Assembly (NCBI GenBank): GCA_036852015.1
Contig: JAANDG010000446.1
Span: 1-64,000, forward strand
Length of the DNA stretch: 64,000 bases
Source of the DNA: Pelodera strongyloides
Lineage: Eukaryota > Nematoda > Chromadorea > Rhabditida > Rhabditidae
Direction of reading: 5' to 3'
Shown: piece after piece, positions 47,113 to 60,931 of the stretch
Position numbering within the stretch: the first letter of the stretch is position 1
How the letters are laid out: the number at the start of each line of letters is the position of its first letter
Made by a program: the position numbers and the translations under genes
The notes under the pieces: generated by a model
Database searches by the model: none
Told to the model about the DNA's origin: nothing
The model's input: only the letters and a program-made list of their open reading frames with translations

Positions 47113-50100
47113 TCAGTTCTTGTTGGGTCTCCGAAATCCACCACGATGACTTCCGAGAGCAACATTTGGGGGCGTAATGGGACGATGTGACTGGAAACAT
47201 AAATATTATTAGGGAATGAAACATAGGTCTCCGGACGAAATAGGCGCCCATTGATCTAATATGTAAGCGGAGCGAAAAATAAAGTCGGATTGTTTCTTGA
47301 ATTGGCTTATACAAGAGTGAGTTCTATTCTGATCGTAAGATTTCAGAACGCGTACGTGGAGTCCTCAAAAGTAAACCTGACTTCACATGTTGCAAACCCA
47401 ACCCGACCCCAAAACGACCGCACTGTGGCACCGGATAAACGTATGTACCAACCGAATAGTGCGGAGTGACGTGAAGTGCATCACCAGATGTGTCGAGTTC
47501 CAGCTGACGTTGTCTACGGCGTTGCTCGGCCATCGTGTAGTAAAACAGGTCTCCGTCAGGGACTCGTGAATGTTGCGGGCTAAACAATTTGTAAATGCAC
47601 CGATTGGAACGTTCCTTTTTTCCACTCTCAAGTTTCTATTCAATAAAGAATTGCATTTTAATAAGCCATTGTAGACGAAATTGTTTTCTTCATAACACAT
47701 TTTGAAGTTTCCTACATATCAAAGTTGATCATGAAACATTAACCAACCTATTTGCAGAGTGCAGAGGAGCGCTTGCACACCTTGAAGAAGTTCCCGCTCC
47801 AAGATATTCAATATCATCAACAGATCCGCGACCACTAAAAAAATTTTTTCAGATAATTTCAGTAACTGCGCTCGATTGGATTATGAACGCTGGACAGTCA
47901 ACTGGAACCGCTAATGATATTTAGCTTACTATAAAAGGTGAATAGCAAACCTGGTAGTATTGTTAGTGGATGAGAGAGGAGGTGCGAACCCTGACATAAT
48001 ACCGGCCACTTCAGCATCTTCCAATTCAGAAGTATGATTATCAGCGTCAATTGACATCGTGTGACTAAAGAAACGAGAGACTAGATGGGCCATCAAAACC
48101 GAATCAAGCACATACTAGCCAATCTGACACATCTACTTGTGAAATGAGTTGGTTTGACTTTTTCTCTGATAATCTGAACTAAATCAAGTAGACGTCACCA
48201 TAAAAGATTCTTACCAGTCAATATTCGATTCCTTCATTCGCTTTCCGTTGTTCTTCTTACGACGTCGCTTCTTCTGTTTAGAGTCGGGATTATGAGGTGC
48301 CTCCTCAGCATCATGATTGATCTTAGTTTCTGGAATTGGTCAGTTTATCAAAGCTATTGGAATAATTTTAACACGTGACGACTTATAGGCATAAACCACT
48401 GGCGAACATATATGGTCCCTTGCAGAAAAAATAGTCAACCATATTAACGTTCACAGAACTGTGGTATCAGGCGGTGATTACAGTATGCTCCATACTAGAA
48501 TACATAACATCGTAACTCTAATCCCGATAACAAACATCCTAACAATTGTCGTAAATCATTCTTACCAGGCGCATTAGTACTATTGTTGAGTGCTGCAATT
48601 CGTTCATCGATCAGTTTCTGCACGTCTTCGATAGTCAGCGGAGGTGGACCGGGAGGTGGTTCTACTGCCTCATCTGCATAAGGACCGCCCGCACAAATCT
48701 TTTGAATGACAACAACGAAGATGACTGTGAACACCTGGACTGCCAACACTGCATATGCGACTTCCATATCCTGAAAAATCAGAAATAATACGTCATTCAG
48801 AAGAGGTACAAATCAAATGCACCATACGGCCCACCTAGGTGGCTGATATTTTTGTTAGAGGCTCTCAGCCGTGTGTTTGTTTACACATCACAAGTGTGTG
48901 ATGTCTTAACAATAAGGAGGACACCAATTGGTTTGCGCACTAGTTGAATCAGTGCTATGTTTACCGTCCAGGTCTTCTCATCGTTCCCCAAATCATAGTG
49001 ATATCGACTAAGTTCCGAAGCCGATTGCGGTTTAAGATATTCGGGGAATACGACGTGGCACCTGAAAGACCACGATCATAACGAGTGCACGTTGAATTTG
49101 GTAGCAAGGAAAAAACCCTAAAGTTGAGCGATTTGCAGATAGGCGTATAACTGACGGTCTCATACAATCTCGCAAAAGTGTAAATTATTGAATATTCCAA
49201 CCTGTCCGGCTGCGGTCTCCGGTATATTGTCAACTTGGCATGTAGGTAGTGACTCTCATTACGCATTTCAGCGAGAATATCCGAAAAATGAGCAATCTCA
49301 CGACGAATGGCTTTCATCTGTAAAAGGGGGTGGGGTATATTTTATAGTTCTGATCATGAATCTACGTTGTCTAGAGGTTGCTGAAACTATCAGAAGATGG
49401 TTTCATTTGAACATGTTTAAAACTTTTTTTTACATTTAAAAGCTTGTAAGCAAACGGTGAGCGAATTAGATTAAGCTTTATTGAACTGAATACATGCGAA
49501 ATACTATGGCTGTCTGGAAGTTTACTTAACAGACCAGGCTCAACAGAAGCGTACAATCCAAGAAAGTATTGACTGTGTAGTAAATGTATAATTACCTGTT
49601 CATCGAGGGTGACATTGATATAAGCAGCTGCACTTTGTGCTGCATCCTCGGCCACACGTTTCGCCTGAAAGATGATCTTGTATCAAGCTGACGAACAGAG
49701 GAAACAGAAGAAATCAAGCAAATACTGCCCAGAAGTCCGGCTCTATTATTTAAATTTGAGCAAAAGAAACCAAAAAATAACGGAAGAGTCATATAGAAAC
49801 AAACCCTTTCAATGTTCTTCTCCTGCATTTCCGCTTGGGCCACGTATTGTCTGCTCAGTTCTGAGAGATACTCCGAAGACAGGGACATGTTCAGCTCGAG
49901 AGCAGCTATCCGCTTGTTCAACTTCATGAACACGGTCTCCTGAACAATTGGGATTACAACACGTTTCTAGCAAACATCTCGACTTTCAACACTGTTTCGG
50001 AAAATACTGGAGAAAGCAAACCACATTTGGATCAGCAAGTAGCATAGAAGAAATTAACTCGACATAAAATACTACGATAACAAAACATACCTTGTGACTC

Positions 50101-53100
50101 GTAGCCGGACCTGGAAGTGCATCAGCGAATGGCTGCTCCACGTTTCCATTTTTACCGTTCTGCCCATTAGTTGGTGGAGGCTTGTTGTTTGGCTGCGCGG
50201 GTTGCTGCTTTGCCTGTTGCGGTTGGTTCGGTTGTTGTGCTTCTGCTGGCTTACCCGGTTGGGCAGGCGTGTTGGACTGGACAGTTTGGTGAGGCTGACC
50301 CTGTGCCGCCGGTTGCTCTTTCGTTTGGGTCTCAGGCTCAACCTAAAAAGTACATAATATTCAAGGGTCTACCATAGATATAGTGTTGAACATATATATA
50401 GTTATGCATACATATAGGAGTACATATAATACATATACGAGTACATATATCTGGTCTAGTAAATGCATATAGCTTAACAAAAAAACCTCGTGAGCACATA
50501 TAGTTTAAATAAGGTGAGGTAAAAATAAAAACAATACATATTACTAACGATCTTATCCTTGAATTCCTTTTCCTCCACTTTTTTTGTCTTCATTTCGTTC
50601 ACGATTTTCTCAGCCTTGGCAGGTCGTTCGGCTTGAGTAAAATCCGTGGTTGCCGTTGGAACTTGACCACTGTCGTTTTGCTAAACGCATGTACTTTGTC
50701 AGCATAAGATCGTCTAGTTTTGTGAGCGGATTATAAACTGCAGATCCCAAGTATTTGGTTCCCTGTCCATCACAGTGCACTCGAAAGATTACGGACCTTC
50801 CTATCAATCTCACAATAATGAATGTGCTATTCTGAAGGTCTTCAATGAATCCAGTAAATATGATGCAAAAGACTCACAATTGCCTGAGTGAGGACAAAAT
50901 CGGCCATACTGTTCTGGTGAAATCTCCTTAAGAATTGCAGTTGACGTCTCTTTGACTCGCGATAACGCGAATGTCTGGATGGGCGTTCAACGGTGGGAGC
51001 ATCCGATGACCTATAATATAGCGATCCGTAATAATACAGTGAAAATTGGATACCAGTGAATCGCAAAATGACACTACGCTTGTGCTACACCTATTTCGCA
51101 CTAGCAAGCAATGTTCATAACAATTAGTTAAGATACTAAAACGCTGACAGTAGTACAAATATGAGCAAATAATCCATGTATAAACTTACTTATCCTCACT
51201 CTTTTGAAACTGATGGCGTAATAGGGCGCAAAAGTATTTCGTTCTGAAGTCAGCACTTCCAGTAACAGGGCACATCACGCATGTATCGAACACGTTTAGT
51301 CGAGAAAATTCGTGCTTCCTGAAAACAATACTTGAATAAGATTAAAATTACACTCGTTTGCAATGAGAAGCCTCACAGTAAACTGTTAACTGGGGATGGA
51401 CGTGCTTCTGGAAAATAACGGGCGAAGTAGGCAGCTTACTTCTTGGCGTCGGGTGAGAACTTCTCCAGGACCGAATCGACTATCTTCCTCAGATATCCCT
51501 TATTCCCAACGAGCGATTCGTTGGATTTGTCATCGGAAGACGGTTGCACAAAGATTTTCTTCGTATTTTGCTGTGCATCACTACTGGGGTCTTTGATAAC
51601 TTCCTGGGCTGCAACGGGCGGAACAACACTCACAGGAACCTGAAAAATTGAAGTGTATATCGTATTTAGGAGTATTGTTATGCGTTCACTTTCCAAACAA
51701 CCCAAGGGTAAAGTTATAAACTAGAGAATTACGATGTGTGACTTGTTATGATTGACATTAATATGTGCATTCTATATGTTGGGTTGTATATGTTGGATTC
51801 TCTCTTTCCGCTTTTCTATGATATTTATGCTTCATTTCTTTCTGCGAAAAAAAAAAACACTTACCTCATGAGCCGCCGTGTCTGAGGATGTCTGTTTGGG
51901 AACATCGACAACATTTGGTGCGGCCACTGCAGGAGGCAATCTGGAAATTAGATTTAAAGAAATTATTATATGGTTTCTGCATTCACATGCATGGTTCTGA
52001 CGGAAAGTAATCGATAAGCTAAACAAACCATAAAAAAGTAAGGTCTTACCTTCCAGCAGCTATTTCGGCCTCTGCCTCATATTCATCAACCATTGACATT
52101 CCAAGGACTCTGATCATTGTAAGTGTACAGAAGTGCTCTTTTCCATAGTGAGAAAGAAGCTCAACCTGAAATAGATACAGATGTTATACTTTGTTAAATA
52201 ATACTTATCCCCGGAAACTTGATTCTCTCATGTGTGATACCCGCAAAACTCAGACACTGCGGGCTCTTCCATTTTAGCAGTACCAAAGAAGATTACGTGC
52301 ATATTTAATCGGTGCAGACATGATTTCGTTGTTCCACGACTGCGTGAAAAAAAGCATCTCACTTTGAACATTTAAAGACCAGACAGTGTTCAGTGCATAC
52401 GCAACATATTCTCCTAAAACAAACAGCCGGTTCACAACCAAATCAAACCGCTCACCCTCAGGAACTTTGCGTATATTCCTCGTTTCGGAAGCTGAAATGC
52501 CTGTAGAGTGCGCGAATCCTGGGCCACCGCCTCATCCAGAACAGTCCACTCAGAAGCCGGATATCTCTCCGCAGCAGAAATTCTGATCTCGCGAGGACCC
52601 GAGGAGAACAATTCAAAGTTGCCGAGCTCTATTGTCAGAGGCTGAAATAGGGGAAGCGTAAGACTTACTGCATCCAGCCTCCAAAGGAAACCAACCAATC
52701 ATTGCTATTAGCTTAGCGAAAGTCTGCAGCGGTAACTCTCATAACATGTTTAAACCGTTCACCCAAGACAGTATTCCACCCCTTTGTGCGTTTCAACTCA
52801 AGAAGAACCATGACTCTAGCAAGTTCTTTCATATCAGTTGCAAAAACCGAAGTTGTAAATACACTTGTAAATGAATGCCAATAATAGTTAACCCCATAAC
52901 GGCACCTAAAACGTCAGATAAATGCTAAATTCAGCACGGTAGCCGCATGATTTGCGTCATAGGGCATGTGATAAGAATAGAGAGATAGTGCAGCAGTCAA
53001 TTTTTGCCAACGGAAATAAAGTGCACGTAATCTAGAGCCAAATTGATGCAAACATAAATATTGTGATTTGGTCAAGGTGCAGGCAGCTGTTAGTCATAAC

Positions 53101-56100
53101 ATAAAACATAAAAATGAACGAAACATACTTGGATTGTTTCGCACAGCTCGACGATAAAGAATTTGTTCTGAGCTCTTTCGCACGGATTTTTCATGTATTC
53201 GTCCTTTTCCTAAAGAAGAACAAAATAAACACGCACTGACAAAAACACGCACTGACAACATCCTAAATGTTACATTTCTTTTGTCATAAGGGTTAACGTC
53301 GGATTAGCAAACAAGGGAAAGGATGGCATAATAAGACAGTAGAAAAATCCTCCAATAGGGTATTAAGCTACCTTATCGTTGAGGATGGCCTTCACATTTT
53401 CTGCTTCTGGATTGGAGTGTAGGATCTTGGCTCCACACTCCCTCGATGCATAGTTTCTTGAGGCTGCTGCAGGATTCGCCGTCGAATCAGTCATTGTTGT
53501 GGTCTGAGCATTCGTTGGCGTGTTGACGACCAGCTGAAAGGAAATATAAACAAACTACACCTATGTGTGTGAATCAACACAAGACGGTGGTGATATGCCA
53601 CCCCAAACAATTACTCCCTTTTCATAACACAATTTTGTACTTTCAACTATTTGTTCCAAACAACTGAGTAAACCCTGTGCTGAACGAGGTGCTACACCAC
53701 TAGAGCTAGCTAGGGCTTGCCATAGTCTTCGAAACTGGTTTCTGAAAGCAAAAAGTCTGGGCTCTTAGGTGAGTTCGCTACAGTTCCACAAAAAGCGAGA
53801 AACGCTCATAAGGAAAGAAAGCAATTATTATAGAGAGCGCGGTTGCAGTTGTTGTTATTATCGTTACGGAACGAAAAGATAGAGTGCACAATGCCAAACT
53901 TACCATTAGTTTCTGTTTACAAATCACTTTCATGTTTACCAGTGAAACAAGCAAAACAAGTGACGTGTTGTTAAGCAATACCTGTTCAGTCCGACGATGT
54001 TCCTGTTCCTTCCTTAGCTTTTCCTTGGTCCATTCATCAAAAGTAGCAATTGGTTGTTTAGGCGTTTCCACTTGTTCGTCAGGTAGTGGCTACAACAATT
54101 AAATCTTCGTACGATACTAAAATCCTCAAATGCTATAACCCAGTAATGGAAAATTCAGTTTAGATTCATCAACGAGCGTCTACTAAAATCCATGAATATT
54201 CTTGGAACAAAAAGTATCCTACCAGCTCTTCTGCAATTGTGGCATTGGTTTCATTTGCAGTTGGCGGTGCCGTTGTTTCATTCAAATTTTCTTTAGGAAG
54301 GAAAGTTGGTAATTTTTCAGGCCGTTCGTCTGATAGATTTTGACGAGGGGCTTCTGATAGATGTGAAGATTCTGCACCCAAACGAGGACATAGCGACGGT
54401 GAACTGAAATTGTTTGCATAATTCCAAGTCTTTCTTTCTTTTCAACTTATTTTAATTTTTACTATATCAACTCAAAAACTCTGTCACATAAAGCGCAGTA
54501 ATGTTGTATAACCGTGATTCATTTTACGCAAGTGTATAATAAAACATTATTGCATCAGGGAAAATACACACACAAATAAACAAACATGCAGTGTGGAAAA
54601 CCACACAACATACACTATTTTCATTGAAACAAAAAAATTCTTCATATTTTGCGGGTTCAAAATAAGGTGTTCCGCTTTTCGAGCAAAACCGGTTCTATTT
54701 GTGCAACGTGGCTTTCCAATGAAAAAAAAACAAGCAATCATCTTTGCTTTCTCTGGTGCTTTGTATATATTATATCGGTCATAAATCAAAAGTGAGCGTA
54801 ACAACCATCAACACGTCTTCATATACAGAAGAGAGCCAAACGGTTTTATTTAGAATGTTTGCATGACGATTTCGGTTGCAAAATATGGGAAATCCCCGAG
54901 TTCACTGTTTTCAACACCTGACAAAATAACACCTCATAACCAGCGAATACATACGTCAACGGTTTTCTTTCTCACTCCCGGATAACTTCCTCAAGCGGTG
55001 TAATAGTTTTACCTCACTGACCCGCTTTGCAACATCCAAAAGAAAAACGAAAAGGAGAACTAATAAAGAGAGGAATCCCAAGAAAGAATGAGAAAGCGAA
55101 ACTCCAAAGATCCAAATCAAGTCGCCAACACAACAGAAAACCGTAACCACCTTTGAATGCCTTTCAATTTTACCGTTGGAGTTTTCTTGACTGCCACTAT
55201 AAGCCGATTTGGTTAGAATGTTCTTAAACAAAACATGCATGTGTACCTAACCGCTTACCCCAACACAACAAAACTCCAAGAATAAAGCAGGATATACGAA
55301 CACCGCTGTTATTGTTGACACAGAGCCACCCTAGCCTTTTCTATACACATATCAGAAAAACCTACTTACTATGTACATATTGATGCCCATGCGATGTTTG
55401 GGCAAGTTTATACAGACACCTCATATACGTTCGGCTCAAGAAGGAATCTATACAGTATCGTATGCATTGGTTTCCAATAAATCCACAATAGATTTCAGTT
55501 ACATAACCATCATAAAACTAATAAATAAAATAAACGACTGCCGCCCGCCAAAACAATAATATATAACCAGTCATGATTGCCAATAAAATCTAGAAGACAC
55601 AAATTTAGATTTTGGAAAGAAGATGTGTTGAGTTGTCAAGACATGTGATTGTTTTTCGACAATAATGCGCGGAAAGAAATCTCCCAACAGGCATGCCACT
55701 CATAATTTGTCTTCAATGGCTAACGGACTTCAACTACTTTCGTCCCACGTACAAACACCCCACCCCCTCTATCACAAAAGTAATTGATCCAAGACAAAAC
55801 CGCGGGGTTCGATATAAAACGCAGTTGAAGAAGAACTCTGATATGATAAAAATTATCTATTTGTTCAGTGGCAAAGGGCTCTCAATAAGCATGAAAATCT
55901 CAATGTTTGGGCAGAAACTAAAACCGAAATATTTCTAAGATTGACGCTGAAACACTTGAAGTAAGCTGAGAACGGGAAACGAGACAAGACAAACATGATA
56001 TTTCAAATGTATACATAGATAAAAATCAACGTAGGTGATACCCTCTAAGTCTACGTTCTTCCACAAGCAGAACATGTTTTCCACAGGGTACTTATTGTTG

Positions 56101-57436
56101 GCTCTTTTAAAAATGGTTGATTATGCAGTTACCTAAAACTTGATCCTACCCCGCAATCCCTTCCAAGTCTCTCATTGTCCTAACAGTCTCTCATGTCCAT
56201 ACAAAATAATTTTGTTGTGACCCCTTATCAATGCCAACAACTCATGGTTCATTACCAAATTAAAAAAAACCCCAGCTATTTGTGGGTTTAAGCGCATGAT
56301 TGGATCAGATCATAAGACATTTGACCTCACAAACCGACTGAGCAAATAAAAATAAACAGAGCGTCGAGAGAGAAGCGAGTCTATCAAAGTTGATGCCATG
56401 TTGTGTAAAAAAGACGGATCACATGTGTTTAAACTGATCAATTGGTAGGACAACAAATTTGAATCCAAAACAAAACTGAGTCGTTAGATGCTTAATTGAG
56501 CAAGCCATAAAGAAGCGGCTGAAGACGTTTCCAAAAACAATGTGTCTTGTCATGGTACGTTGTGTATTAGACAAGTAAGACTCTTGGTGGAATCACAGTT
56601 CATTCAGGGTCCATGAGTGTTCCATAAAATATACTGCATGACTGCATAGTAGTTCCTGCTACTATAGCAACACTCTATGTTAAGCCATTTCAGTCCTAAA
56701 TTACGAACGCCCTTCATTCTAGGTAGTAGTACTGATGTACCGTTCCAATTTTCATGTGCAACAACTCACTTCGCGTCAACAACGACACAGAAAACAGACC
56801 AAGAGAGGAGAAACCTTACGGAGCCTGTTTTGCACGATATATATCAAGCTCTCATCTCAGCAATAGATACGATCGGTGATCTCATGCTAGCTTTTGGCAA
56901 TTTTCGCATGTGTAATGTATAACCACAAACAACATAAGCCCAGACAGAAAAAAAAATCAGAATAAGTAAATATTTACGATCATATTTACGAATATTTACG
57001 ATATTTACGATGAATGTTGTCATGTTATTTTGTGACAAAATAGTAAACATTGAGTTTTGTTCACAGTTGCAGTAATTTTTACATGTAATTGTTTCTAACC
57101 AAAACGCGTTTCTAACCAACTACATCTCCATATTGCTTGAGAATTTGAATCATAATAACACAAAACTACGAGTAGGAATGCAAGTTCCGTGTTTTGAAAT
57201 ATATATCTCCATTAAAAAAAGAAAGCGGCGCAATTAGACCGGCAGCAACATAAATCAAAATGGAACCAGTAGTTGCGATCCGCAAGCGAGTGAATACGAG
57301 TTGCGATTTTAACTGAATCGTATAGAGTATCGACTTCTTGAACAGCGAAAACAGGGAAACCACTAACTACTAAAATGCCTCACCTGAGCACCATACATAA
57401 TGCAAACAATATGACCAACGTTCCTAATATGTTCAT
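47113..57436 (-). CDS. SUCO/Slp1-type SUN-domain protein, 1005 residues
   Basis: 23 exons (5' to 3'): 57436-57384, 54403-54223, 54089-53982, 53533-53372, 53209-53129, 52641-52456, 52165-52050, 51940-51865, 51639-51440, 51318-51190, 51010-50878, 50680-50549, 50342-50091, 49939-49805, 49664-49596, 49317-49202, 49061-48965, 48770-48566, 48329-48215, 48064-47951, 47834-47748, 47579-47387, 47190-47113. Every junction phase matches. Order: signal peptide ([17 protein letters not shown]); acidic linker; SUN domain ([50 protein letters not shown]); Q/P/N-rich linker; family-diagnostic coil ([18 protein letters not shown]); membrane helix ([19 protein letters not shown]); K/R-rich cytosolic tail. A central SUN domain followed by coil and membrane helix is the SUCO/yeast Slp1 pattern, not the nuclear-bridge SUN1/UNC-84 pattern. 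Known members act at the ER and nuclear envelope in folding or stability of membrane proteins. Start chosen because ATG follows GCAG|GAAA and opens a clean signal peptide. Confidence 0.93.
50091..50342 (-). other. Q/P/N-rich low-complexity exon of the SUN-domain gene
   Basis: 84 codons dominated by Gln, Pro, Asn and Ala ([20 protein letters not shown]), in frame with both neighbours. It lies between the SUN domain and the coil, so it is probably a flexible lumenal spacer. Confidence 0.85.
54404..57383 (-). other. large first intron of the SUN-domain gene
   Basis: About 3 kb between the signal-peptide exon and the second exon. Open frames inside (for example 54956-55240 on -) have no compatible splice signals in the gene model. 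No repeat family is recognised. Confidence 0.6.
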
Positions 57437-60121
57437 TTTCCTGCGTCTAGACGGTGAATTTTTGAAGCAGTCAAACGTGGTTGACGGTTTACATATATTA
57501 GCATTTTCATCCATGCAGTTTTACACTGACATACGATTAAGTACGTGGGCGAAATACAGATGTTTAGGAAATAGGATTAATGGAAACACCTGCAAAGAAA
57601 GAAGTCAAAACAAATTATTTAGCCAAAACGGAACCGAGAGCGAAATTGGAAAAGTGAGTTTAAAAAAAATGATTTAGGTTCCAGCTTGACATACAGTCAT
57701 AACACTGTCAATCGAGTTTCGCCCAGACAGTTAACAAACTAGAACGAAAACAGTTTGGAGACAGTTTGATAAGCTCTCAGCTAATAAACGTGACTTTAAT
57801 AAGACGGGAAAGTTCGAGCAACGACCGACTACCACCCAAAAGTACAAAAGAAATAAAGAAACGGAACGAAACTTTCCACCAGGTCATCAAACTGTTTTTG
57901 TATTCTAAACATCAAATAAAAACAATTACGCATCAACATTTACCGAAAATCACCAAAAGTGACGAATTCAAAAAGGAACGTCGATTTGTCGAACAGAGGA
58001 AACTTGATGTTAAGAAAAAATATGTTCGCTCACTGTTTTTGCAAAATAAAGAATAACGTAGCTTAAAGTAGTAATCTAAATGGAGAATTCGAAAATCTTC
58101 AAATAACTGAACAGAGCATTACATTCTGTCCAGAGGGGGAGTACATACTGACCAAAAAGATTTTTAGAAAGTAACTGGTAAGTAATATGAATCTCCTGCA
58201 GTCAGCGGGAGACAGTGATGGTCTGGGGAAATATGCCTGCCGTTCAATCCCCCCCCCCCTCTCTCTCTCTCTCTCTTTCCCCTCCCTATCTGTCCTCTAC
58301 GCGGAGAAAGTCTTTTCCACCGGTGCGTTTCTCAGCGCCTCTTGCAGAAACACGCAACAAGAGGCAATCCCCGTGCACCGCCTCCCCTAATAAAAAAAGG
58401 AAATAAATGAAAGAAAACAAAAAATGGCTTTTTGGAAATAGACAAAATAAGGAAGAAACTGTTCTTTCAAAATAAACGATGGCGCACAGACCAATTTGGG
58501 GAACCTTACGATAAGCATGTTCAGGAACAGTTTCGGACATTAAAGACTGCAACTATGTTACTCGATTTATCACCCATCTTAACGGGCAACGTGCATAAAA
58601 CAAGAAAAATACATACCACGCACTCCATCCTACAATACGGATTTTATTTGATAAAATAAGGGGAAGCCCCAGCACTAGTGCCTGAATACATACTTTGACA
58701 ATTACCATCAGTAATGCTTTTAAGTTCATTGTCCACTGTGTACAACGACGTTATTGCTAACTCTGTGTCATAATAAACAAACGGAGTGATTCATAATAGA
58801 ATATAATAAGAGCAAGGAGGATGAATACAAAAATGGCAACGCCAAATTGTGAGTGAATGAGCCGAGATATTTTTTTGCCTCTCACGAAGCTAACCGAGCT
58901 CTCACGAAGCTAACCGAGGAAGTATTAACTTGACAAATTGACAATGTCATGGAGGTTTAGCATGCTAAGTTGTCAACTACAGTTAAAATTCCGAGGAGAA
59001 GAAAACCTATAAAAGGATTTCTATTACCGGTGCCTCTTGGACATATGGGTGTGCACATACTGGTATATTCCACCAGAAGAGACAGCGAGTTCCAGATGAC
59101 CAAAAATAATAAAAAGGAAAAGAAATACTTACCGAATGAAGAGCAGAAAGTCGTCGACCGAAACACGTGAAATCGCGGACCCGATCAAAAGACTACTAAA
59201 ATATGAGTAATAAACAGAAGTCGCAATATGTAAGTAAAGGAAAACCTTGTGCAACAATGCAAGAACAATCGTTGCACATATTTTCATTATAAATTGTATT
59301 TGAATGTCATAACTGATTATAATCATTGCTGAAATATGGAGAACAGCGAGAAAAACGGTATACCTGATTTGGAACAGCAAAAGAATTTTGAACCTCATTT
59401 TGGAACGGCCGCTCTTCAACACTGCATCACCTGTAAATAAAAATGTTAAAGAAATATCAATGGAAGAACGCACAAAAAGAGATAAGCAGGAGAAGTTCTA
59501 AGAAAAAAAAACGCGGCACTTGTCATATAAGAAAATATTGCATGTTGAAATGCATACTGCATTGACTACGTATTATGTACTGATTAAAATTGGGTGAAGA
59601 ACAATAATGAAATATAGCAAATATTCAACTACTCCAAAATATCATACAACCTAGTTTAATGCGAAGAAAAACTCTTTCACAATTCGGTGCTTGACATATT
59701 TGAACAAAGTATACAATGAACTATGAAACACATTAAGTTGAAGAAAAAGGCGGGCGAGAAATATTAAAAAAACAATGGAAAGAAAAATACCGGAACAAAT
59801 TCTATTAATCTTTTCTGGATGACAATTTACGCAGGCAAGCGTAAGTTTAAGGAAGGAAATATTAGTAACGCAAACTAATTCAACCAATAAAAAAGCTAAA
59901 TAAGAAGCAAAATTAGAATAAGAGAAAAAAACCTGGAGCTGCTCAGCTGTCCGTGCGAAATTCGGCGAGCGAGAGTCTTGATAGGCAGACACGCAGAGGG
60001 AAAGCGCGCGAAAGGGAGCAATTCAAATCGGTTGGGACCTAAAAACCTTGAAAGTGGAGGCGATTATAGATACAGACGTAACACGTAATGCGAGAGTTAG
60101 ATTGATGATATATCTCTATTA
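57437..60121. other. upstream region of the SUN-domain gene
   Basis: Mostly AT-rich. It contains a poly-C/CT tract at about 58247-58285, a 20-bp direct repeat (CTCACGAAGCTAACCGAG) at about 58878-58919, and two candidate upstream exons on the - strand. The one at 59430-59364 lies between ACAG and GTATAC. The other is a GC-richer segment ending CTCCAG before GTTTTT near 59934. No other gene is seen. Confidence 0.45.
59364..59430 (-). other. candidate alternative first exon of the SUN-domain gene
   Basis: On the - strand TTTACAG precedes 59430 and GTATAC follows 59364. An ATG at 59398 opens MRFKILLLFQI and reaches the donor in phase 2, the same phase as the main signal-peptide exon. It could therefore splice directly to the second coding exon (54403). 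It could equally be an untranslated exon with a short upstream frame. Confidence 0.35.
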
Positions 60122-60551
60122 TGGGGTTTGCAAGTATGCCGAAAAAATTGACTTGGAAAAATGAGTGCCGAAAAAATTGTCTTGGAACGATTTTATAATT
60201 ACTCATGTTATATATTCATTCTTAGTTCCAAAGTACGGTACCTCATGTACATACTTGAAAGGAATTGTTGCATACTTGCAAACCCCATAATGGGGTTTGC
60301 AAGTATGCCCGATTTTCCTTGCAAGTATCGAAAAATATACCGTATCTTGGCACTACACGAACATATCTACAGGCAGTTTTTACGACCGATCGCCACGGGA
60401 CCATTTGTCCGACAAATGATTTGCTTTGTTGGCGGATTTTCTATAGCGTGGATGTGTCAAAGTTACGGTAAATTGGTGTAAAAAGCACACGATTTTGCGA
60501 ATTGATACTTGCAAGGAAAACTCGCGGTTTTTGGCATACTTGCAAACCCCA
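60122..60551. mobile_element. two adjacent foldback elements (TGGGGTTTGCAAG ends)
   Basis: GGGGTTTGCAAGTATGCC at 60123 is answered by CATACTTGCAAACCCC at about 60271-60286. A second left end starts at 60291 and is answered by GGCATACTTGCAAACCCC ending about 60550. The two elements sit back to back, about 166 and 260 bp long. The outer borders show TA, suggesting mariner-like target sites. No transposase. Confidence 0.75.
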
Positions 60552-60553
60552 TA

Positions 60554-60931
60554 AAGTAGTGAAGTCACCTGCACAAAGTTAGAACAACAATGTTGAACAA
60601 CTAACAATGAACCCATCAACTAACAAGACAGAATTTGAAAAAAAAAAAGATTGTCGAATATATGGTACTGGTGACGCCTTGAGTTGTTATTGGTTTTTAA
60701 ACTTATTGTTCTCGGTGGGGGAAGAACAGTTCGTCGCGGCCGGTTACTATCAACATATGCCTGTTTGCAGTAGCACTCGAGATCAAATTAAACATAAGTA
60801 ATTAGCGCATTTGTTTTAAAAATGGTTCAGTATTTCACAAGCACATCATCGGTGTCAGATTTTATTCAAACAATGTATACATATAATAAATATTTTAAAT
60901 CTGGTCGGCATATGGTCAGAGAAATCAAATA
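60554..60931. other. no gene seen
   Basis: AT-rich stretch between two foldback elements. Short frames only. Confidence 0.4.

Noticed and set aside
50094..50377. Open frames on the + strand opposite the Q/P/N-rich exon
   Set aside because: Leu/Arg/Val-rich shadows of the CAA/CCA-rich coding strand; the - strand exon fits the gene by phase on both sides.
54956..55240. 94-residue frame on - strand with hydrophobic segment
   Set aside because: It lies in the large first intron of the SUN-domain gene. No splice signals give a phase that connects it, and the hydrophobicity reflects AT-rich codons.
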